From the NCBI GenBank assembly GCA_014378465.1, contig JACMNQ010000009.1, positions 1 through 64,000 of the forward strand: a stretch of 64,000 nucleotides of DNA, given 5' to 3'. A program made the translations under genes and the position numbers. The DNA comes from Oligoflexia bacterium (GTDB lineage: Bacteria; Bdellovibrionota; UBA1018). The notes beneath the pieces are model-generated. The model saw nothing but the letters and a program-made list of their open reading frames with translations. It searched no databases and was not told the DNA's origin. Below, in pieces: positions 58,782 through 64,000 of the stretch; positions within the stretch are counted from its first letter, which is position 1; every line of letters begins with the position of its first letter.

Positions 58782-59361
58782 AATCAACGGTGTCGATCGT
58801 CCGGCCCCCGTAGCCTTGAACCAGGATTTCGGCGCACTCATTCACTTCGTCCATGAGAATATGGTCAACGAGATGTCTCTGATCTCCTCGATCCGAGTGA
58901 ATGGTCTGGAGATCAGCGAAAACGACGAAAAGGACCTCGCTCCCGTCATCCTCTCCGATCTTGAATCCGTCGAGATCACCTTCGCGCACCCGCGTGAGAT
59001 CGCCGAAGACACGCTTCAGACGCTGAAGCTCTTCACGGATCAACTCGCGACCCTGAGTCGCGGGACTGCCTCACAGATCGGGTCAACGGAAGCAGAACTC
59101 GATTTTCAGAGACTTCTCGACGGCATCCAGACTCTGGCCGACACCGTTCAAAGCGTGAAGAAGATCCTTCACATCGGTGTGATGCCTCTGATCAATATTC
59201 TGGAAGCCGATCTCATCTCCGTGCTCACTGATCTCGTTCAGACGCATGAGTCAAAGGATCTCAGCTACCGCGCTGCCCTGCTCAGTGAGCATCTCCCACT
59301 CAACCTCGAGCTCTGGAGAGATGAAGGCATCCCGGAGATGATTCGTTCCAGAGACAGCTGA
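58768..59361 (+). CDS. Protein with possible beta-grasp N-terminal domain
   Basis: 197 residues. The first 75 residues read like a ubiquitin-like beta-grasp: FKINGVDRPAPVALNQDFGAL, a helix, SSIRVNGLEISENDE and LESVEITFA, a pattern similar to ThiS/MoaD-type folds but without a terminal Gly-Gly. The rest is helical. GAGGAGG lies before the ATG; it overlaps the glycosyltransferase end by 14 bp. No function known. Ends 4 bp before the convergent rarA stop. Confidence 0.75.
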   Translation: MTGFKINGVDRPAPVALNQDFGALIHFVHENMVNEMSLISSIRVNGLEISENDEKDLAPVILSDLESVEITFAHPREIAEDTLQTLKLFTDQLATLSRGTASQIGSTEAELDFQRLLDGIQTLADTVQSVKKILHIGVMPLINILEADLISVLTDLVQTHESKDLSYRAALLSEHLPLNLELWRDEGIPEMIRSRDS

Positions 59362-59365
59362 ACGC

Positions 59366-60724
59366 TCAATTGGATTTGTCAAAATCCGGATTGAGGCGGT
59401 CGAGCTTTTCCTTCAGTTGCTTTTCGAGCCCGACGTCTTTGGGCTCGTAGAACCTGCGTCCCACGAGCTCTTTGGGCAGATGCGATTGCATCGCGCGCTG
59501 ATCACCCTGATTGTGCGCATACTTGTACCCCTGGCCGTAACCTTCTTTTTTCATGAGGCCCGTGACCGCGTTTCGCAGATGCATCGGCACCGGCAAAGCG
59601 CCGGTCGCGTGAATTTCCGCGATCGCCTGCCCGATCCCGACATAGCTTGCATTGCTCTTCGGCGCCATCGCCAGATAAGTCACTCCCTGCGCGAGGTTGA
59701 TCCGTCCCTCGGGCATCCCGATGAAATCGACCGCGTCCTTGACCGCAAGCGCGACCTGAAGTGCACGAGGATCCGCGTTACCAATGTCCTCCGAAGCGAG
59801 GATGACCATTCGCCGCGCGATGAAAAGAGGATCTTCCCCTCCCTCGAGCATGCGTGCGAGGTAATAGAGGCCCGCGTGTGGGTCACTGTCCCGCAGACTT
59901 TTGATGAAAGCCGAGACCACGCTGTAGTGCTCTTCGCCTGATTTGTCATACGGAATGGGCTGGCGCTCAAGAGAGGACTCCAGCGCGTCTTTGACCTGCG
60001 CGAGAGTCATCGGCTCGCCGCCGGCAGCGCTCGCATAGAGAGAAACATTTTCGAGAGTCGTGAGGGCGCGACGTGCGTCGCCTTCGGAAGTTTCAGCGAG
60101 CCACTGGATCGCTTCATCTGAAATTCTGAGAAAGCCGCCGAGTCCACGCTTCGAATCGGCAAGCGCGTTGCGAATGATCTGCGACAACGCACCCACTTCG
60201 AGTCGCTCCAGACGAATCGTCCGGGCCCGGGAAAGCAGTGCCGAGTTCAATTCGAATGAAGGATTTTCGGTGGTGGCTCCAATCAGCGTGACCGTTCCGT
60301 CTTCGACATGCGGGAGAAGTGCATCCTGCTGGGATTTATTGAAGCGATGAATCTCGTCCACGAAGAGGATGGTTTTTCGCTGACTCATGCGGCGCGACTG
60401 CTTCGCTTTTTCAACCGCTTCCTTGATGTCCTTGACTCCGGAGAGCACAGCGCTCAACGATTCGAAGCCCGACATCGTTCGCTGCGCGATGATCTTGGCG
60501 AGAGTCGTCTTTCCGCAACCGGGGGGACCCCAGAGAATCAACGAAGGTACCCGGTCCGTTTCGATCCAATGACGCAGCGGCTTTCCTGGGCCCAGGACTT
60601 TTTCCTGCCCGGTAAAATCGTCGAGAGTGCGAGGTCTCATTCGATGCGCAAGCGGTCCGGCATTCGGTCCTATCGTCCCGCCTTCAGAGGTCTGCTCTTC
60701 TCCGAAATCAAATAGATCTGACAT
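59366..60724 (-). CDS. rarA: Replication-associated recombination protein RarA
   Basis: 452 residues, AAA+ protein acting at stalled replication forks. Walker A GPPGCGKT (66-73), Walker B ILFVDEIHRFNKSQQDALLPHVE, sensor 1 IGATTENPSFELNSALLSR, then the RarA C-terminal domains with YLARMLEGGEDPLFIARR and YLAMAPKSNASY. Also called MgsA. Standard length. Confidence 0.96.
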   Translation of the reverse strand: MSDLFDFGEEQTSEGGTIGPNAGPLAHRMRPRTLDDFTGQEKVLGPGKPLRHWIETDRVPSLILWGPPGCGKTTLAKIIAQRTMSGFESLSAVLSGVKDIKEAVEKAKQSRRMSQRKTILFVDEIHRFNKSQQDALLPHVEDGTVTLIGATTENPSFELNSALLSRARTIRLERLEVGALSQIIRNALADSKRGLGGFLRISDEAIQWLAETSEGDARRALTTLENVSLYASAAGGEPMTLAQVKDALESSLERQPIPYDKSGEEHYSVVSAFIKSLRDSDPHAGLYYLARMLEGGEDPLFIARRMVILASEDIGNADPRALQVALAVKDAVDFIGMPEGRINLAQGVTYLAMAPKSNASYVGIGQAIAEIHATGALPVPMHLRNAVTGLMKKEGYGQGYKYAHNQGDQRAMQSHLPKELVGRRFYEPKDVGLEKQLKEKLDRLNPDFDKSN

Positions 60725-60777
60725 GATGACAACCGTACTTCCTTTGCTTATGCTCGCTCCAGGAAACAGGAAAACCT

Positions 60778-61743
60778 ATGGCGACCCCGAGAACTGAAAA
60801 GACAAGTAGCAAGAAATCTGAGAAAAGTGGGCTGAATCTCCGCAAAATCGGTTTTATCATCAAACACAATCACCCTCAGGCTGCGGCCCTGGCCAATGAG
60901 CTGGCCCAGACGGTTCTGACCCATGGCCTAGAAGTGGTCTTTGCGACCGAGAGCCGCCCGGTCGTTCAGGAACTGCTCAAGATCACCCAGAAAGTGAAGG
61001 GATTCAAAAACCGCATTCAGATCATCGAAAAAGCCAAAATGGTCGATCAAGCGGACCTCATCATTGTGCTCGGTGGCGACGGAACCTATCTCAGCATTGC
61101 GCGTCAAATGAAGCTCCGCAGCGTGCCTGTCATGGGCATCAACATGGGAACCTTGGGATTTCTCACTGAAATCAAACAGAGCGAAGCTTTCGAAACCTTG
61201 GGACAGCTCCTGGACGGCAAAGCTCCTGTCATCAGTCAGCGGGCTCTCCTCGAAGTGACGCTGAAGCGGAAGGACAAAGTCGTCTTTCAGGGACCGGTCG
61301 TCAATGACGCTGTCATCTCCAAAGGCGCGATTGCCCGAATCATTGATATGCAGATCAAAGTGAACGGCCAGTACGTGAATACCGTCCGAGCTGACGGCAT
61401 CATTGTCAGCACTCCGACGGGCTCGACGGCTTATGCCCTTGCTGCAGGGGGGCCAATTCTCGAGCCTTCCCTTCCCGCTCTCATTTTGGCCCCGATCTGT
61501 CCCCATAGTTTAACCCAACGCCCACTCGTGATCCCCGAGGACAGCGAGATCGAAATTTGCTTAACGCGTAGGCCCGGGCACGTCGTTCTGACGCTGGATG
61601 GACAAGATGTGGTAGATATGAAAGAAGACGACGTGGTCGTGGTGAAGCGCTTCAAGAAGCACTCTCTCCAGCTGATTTCGTCCCCGAGCCGCGACTACTA
61701 CAGCCTCCTCAGGGAGAAGCTGAACTTTGGTCACAGAGAATAG
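60778..61743 (+). CDS. nadK: NAD kinase
   Basis: 321 residues, phosphorylates NAD to NADP. Contains GGDGT (99-103), INMGTLGFLTEI, and the long VRADGIIVSTPTGSTAYALAAGGPI stretch. AGGAAA precedes the ATG. The first 20 residues are a Lys/Ser-rich tail not part of the family. Transcribed with recN is plausible, 109 bp apart. Confidence 0.97.
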   Translation: MATPRTEKTSSKKSEKSGLNLRKIGFIIKHNHPQAAALANELAQTVLTHGLEVVFATESRPVVQELLKITQKVKGFKNRIQIIEKAKMVDQADLIIVLGGDGTYLSIARQMKLRSVPVMGINMGTLGFLTEIKQSEAFETLGQLLDGKAPVISQRALLEVTLKRKDKVVFQGPVVNDAVISKGAIARIIDMQIKVNGQYVNTVRADGIIVSTPTGSTAYALAAGGPILEPSLPALILAPICPHSLTQRPLVIPEDSEIEICLTRRPGHVVLTLDGQDVVDMKEDDVVVVKRFKKHSLQLISSPSRDYYSLLREKLNFGHRE

Positions 61744-61764
61744 CTCGCCAAAAACAGGTAATAG

Positions 61765-61838
61765 GATTTTTCAGCAGGATCAAGAGTCGAGGCAGCAGCC
61801 GAGAGCAACAGATTCTTGAGCCATCGCTGAAAAAAATC
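61765..61838 (+). promoter_or_regulatory. Nested inverted repeats in the recN leader
   Basis: Outer arms GATTTTTCAGC (61765-61775) and GCTGA-A-rich-TC (61826-61838, two extra A), inner arms TCAAGA (61780-61785) and TCTTGA (61814-61819). The right arm ends 1 bp before the recN ribosome binding site. May be an RNA structure or chance. Confidence 0.3.
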
Positions 61839-61852
61839 AGGAAAGGCATCAC

Positions 61853-63526
61853 TTGCTCGAAACCCTCAAGATCAAAAATATCGCGATCATTGATTCCGCT
61901 GAGATCACCTTCAAGGCCGGACTCAACATTCTCTCTGGAGAAACGGGTGCGGGCAAATCCATCATCATCGAAGCAATCTCACTGATTCTTGGCAGCCGCG
62001 CGAACATCGAACTGATCCGCTCGGGCTGTGATGAAGCCGTCGTCGAAGGACTTTTCAGCACGAAGAACATTTCCTGGATCAATGCACGACTTGAAAAACT
62101 CGGCTTTGAATCCGACACCGGTGAACTTCTCATCAAACGCTCGGTCAACAGGAATGGCAAGCACCGCATCTACATCAATGGCAGCCTCGGCACTCTGAGC
62201 GCCCTCCAGGAGCTTTGCCAGGATCTGATCGACCTCTGCGGCCAGCATGAACACCAGTCCCTTCTGAAGCCCGTCACGCAGCTTGATCTTGTGGACCGCT
62301 ATGGTGGACTCGCGGAAGACTCTCGCGCTTATTCACGGATTTTTTCACAATTCAAGTCTCTGAAACGCGAACGCGATGAACTGTCGACCGCGGAAGCAGA
62401 GCGCCTTCGAAAATCGGATTTTCTCCAGTTTCAGCTCAATGAGCTTGCGGAAGCGAACCTGCAGCCGCAGGAAGATGAAACGCTTCACGCCGAAAAGATT
62501 CTCCTTCAGTCCGGAGAATCCCGCGTTCAGACTGCTGAAGCTGCACGCGACATGATCGAAGCCGAAGATTCCGGCGCGATGAACGTCCTCCGCGCTGCGC
62601 TCATGAAACTGCGCGCACTCAATCAGATCGATGACCGGGTGACCCCGATCCGCGAGAGCCTGGAACGCGGCATCGCTGAAGTCGAAGACTGCAGCCTGGC
62701 GATCCATCGCTACTTGAGTTCGGTGGACATGGATCCTGAAAGACTTCAGACCGTGCAGGAGCGCCTGTCGCTCATCGCTGACTTGCGACGCAAGTACGGC
62801 GCGACCGTACAGGAAATGCTCGAAAGCCAGGAAAGACTGCAGAAGGAATACTCGGAACTTGGAGAAGCGGGAGTGCGCCTTGAAGAAATCGTCGCCGAAC
62901 TCGTCGCGACTGAAACCAAGCTCATGAAAAACGGCAGAAAGCTTTCAGCTTCCCGCAAGAAAGTATCCGACCTTCTGGCCAAGTCCGTGACCGGCGAACT
63001 CAAGGACCTCAAGATGGGCGACGCCAAGTTCATGATTGAGCTCAACCCAAAGGGAGACCTTGACTCCTGGACCTCTCACGGAGCCGACGGCATTCAGTTC
63101 GTGGTTCAGACCAACAAGGGCGAAGCCGCAAGGCCTTTGGGGAAAATCGCCTCTGGCGGAGAGCTCTCGCGCATGATGCTGGCCATTCGCCGCGTGATCG
63201 CTGACAAGGGCGGCATCGGAGTTTACCTCTTTGATGAAATCGATGCGGGCATCGGCGGCCAGACCGCGTTCGAAGTCGGCAGGAAGCTCAGATCCGTCGC
63301 CAAGCACAATCAGGTGATCTGCATCACTCACCTTCCGCAGGTCGCGTCCTTCGCACACCATCACTTGAGCGTTCGCAAGGCGTCGAAGTCTGACCGGACG
63401 GCGACTGAGATTGTGGAACTCTCGCTGAAAGAGCGCAAAGAAGAACTCGCGCGCATGCTGGGTGGACCTCAGCTCACGAAAAAGAGTCTCGAGAATGCGG
63501 CTGAGTTGCTCAGTCTGGCGCGATAG
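61853..63526 (+). CDS. recN: DNA repair protein RecN
   Basis: 557 residues, SMC-like ATPase of double-strand break repair. Walker A GETGAGKS (29-36), coiled-coil region about 150-370, signature LASGGELSRMMLA-like stretch, Walker B VYLFDEIDAGIGG. The start is TTG (MLETLKIKNIAIIDS) with AGGAAAGG upstream. Typical for the family. No SOS box recognised. Confidence 0.96.
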   Translation: MLETLKIKNIAIIDSAEITFKAGLNILSGETGAGKSIIIEAISLILGSRANIELIRSGCDEAVVEGLFSTKNISWINARLEKLGFESDTGELLIKRSVNRNGKHRIYINGSLGTLSALQELCQDLIDLCGQHEHQSLLKPVTQLDLVDRYGGLAEDSRAYSRIFSQFKSLKRERDELSTAEAERLRKSDFLQFQLNELAEANLQPQEDETLHAEKILLQSGESRVQTAEAARDMIEAEDSGAMNVLRAALMKLRALNQIDDRVTPIRESLERGIAEVEDCSLAIHRYLSSVDMDPERLQTVQERLSLIADLRRKYGATVQEMLESQERLQKEYSELGEAGVRLEEIVAELVATETKLMKNGRKLSASRKKVSDLLAKSVTGELKDLKMGDAKFMIELNPKGDLDSWTSHGADGIQFVVQTNKGEAARPLGKIASGGELSRMMLAIRRVIADKGGIGVYLFDEIDAGIGGQTAFEVGRKLRSVAKHNQVICITHLPQVASFAHHHLSVRKASKSDRTATEIVELSLKERKEELARMLGGPQLTKKSLENAAELLSLAR

Positions 63527-63527
63527 A

Positions 63528-64000
63528 CTACGGCATCCGCTCGCGCTGAATCTTCTCGTCTTCCTTCGACCAGCTGAGAAATGAACCGTGCGCACGTGGG
63601 TACCCCACATTGATGTACTGCCCAAAACGATCGCCGATCCGGAAACTCATTTCGTCCAGATCGTGGCAATGCCCCATGACGACGAAGTCATTGCCAAGGT
63701 TCAGCTTCTCGACAGCGTGGTTGCGGTACAAAGTGCGAAGTCGCGTGATTTGATCCGTGGGAAGCGAAAGGGGTGAACGCGGACTCTTCTTGCGGCTCGC
63801 AGCACTGCTCGTGTTCCCGACCCAGTCGAGCCAGTTGCCCGGAAGCACACTGACCAGAGCCTTCATGACGGGGCTTCTGAAAAAACCTCGCAGAGCCTTG
63901 TAGCCGTAGTCCTTGGGATCGACCAGATCCCCATGGGCGACGTAGAAGCGTTTGCCGGCCAAGTCGAAGCTGACGTCGGCAGGGTGAATCTGGAGACCGG
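63528..64000 (-). CDS. UDP-2,3-diacylglucosamine hydrolase-like metallophosphoesterase (5' end outside window)
   Basis: C-terminal part only; the frame is open through position 64000 and the start lies beyond the window. Visible are VAHGDLVDPKDYGYKALR (metal-binding HGD) and VVMGHCHDLDE (GHxH metal motif), then INVGYPRAHGSFLSW. This matches LpxH-type lipid A enzymes, which cleave UDP-diacylglucosamine to lipid X at the inner membrane, though other phosphoesterases with the same motifs are possible. Stop 1 bp from the recN stop. Confidence 0.75.
   Translation of the reverse strand, partial: GLQIHPADVSFDLAGKRFYVAHGDLVDPKDYGYKALRGFFRSPVMKALVSVLPGNWLDWVGNTSSAASRKKSPRSPLSLPTDQITRLRTLYRNHAVEKLNLGNDFVVMGHCHDLDEMSFRIGDRFGQYINVGYPRAHGSFLSWSKEDEKIQRERMP

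Noticed and set aside
61744-61852. LexA/SOS box before recN
   Set aside because: No CTGT-N8-ACAG or TTAC-N3-GTAA type match in the leader.

Overview
The window reads as ordinary chromosomal DNA from a free-living, motile, diderm bacterium. It carries a type IV pilus cluster, flagellar cap and chaperone genes, a Bat/MoxR operon, TatC, many Sec-exported or lipobox-bearing proteins, and a partial UDP-diacylglucosamine hydrolase-like gene of lipid A synthesis. Several traits point to the Bdellovibrionota/Oligoflexia or a neighbouring former deltaproteobacterial group: type III glutamine synthetase, several large unrecognised lipoproteins, a FliD that starts MGLRFDPVGGGQFK, and a DUF2232 gene inside the S18-L9 operon. 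This placement is inference. I saw no insertion sequences, prophage, CRISPR array, rRNA or tRNA genes, and coding style looks uniform throughout.

Layout. Positions 1-7000 (minus strand) hold pilB-pilT-pilC and a sigma-54 activator lacking a receiver domain, followed by pilA under its own promoter and a membrane protein. ribF lies upstream of pilB. At 8171-9343 is a repeat-bearing lipoprotein, separated from type III glutamine synthetase by a perfect 17-bp inverted repeat. Positions 11744-19626 (minus) form a translationally coupled operon: moxR, DUF58, a BatD-like anchor protein, batA, a batB/batC fusion and batD. A 1429-residue lipoprotein and an L,D-transpeptidase diverge at 24.0-24.4 kb. 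Positions 26160-30155 (minus) carry rpsF-rpsR-DUF2232-rplI, a terminator, and dnaB.

Positions 30.4-45.9 kb mix envelope and secretion genes: a CxxCH protein, TatC, a membrane-anchored cyclophilin, small secreted proteins, MarC, an M16 double-domain peptidase, an RRM protein, a DUF4360 protein, a trypsin-like protease, HemW, and an OmpA-like protein with a possible caspase/CHAT-like C-terminal half. grpE, dnaK and dnaJ follow at 46.1-50.1 kb, then an LpoA-like lipoprotein. Positions 52953-59361 form one plus-strand flagellar operon: fliD, fliS, a FliT-like small protein, a TPR protein, an 81-residue protein, a family 9 glycosyltransferase and a 197-residue protein. The right end holds rarA, nadK, recN and the lipid A-type phosphoesterase cut by the window edge.

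The best candidates for new biology are the glycosyltransferase cassette in the flagellar operon, the OmpA plus caspase-like fusion, and the paired disordered tails on ribosomal proteins S6 and S18. A general feature is the extreme compactness of convergent gene ends: eight of ten junctions are separated by 31 bp or less, or overlap.
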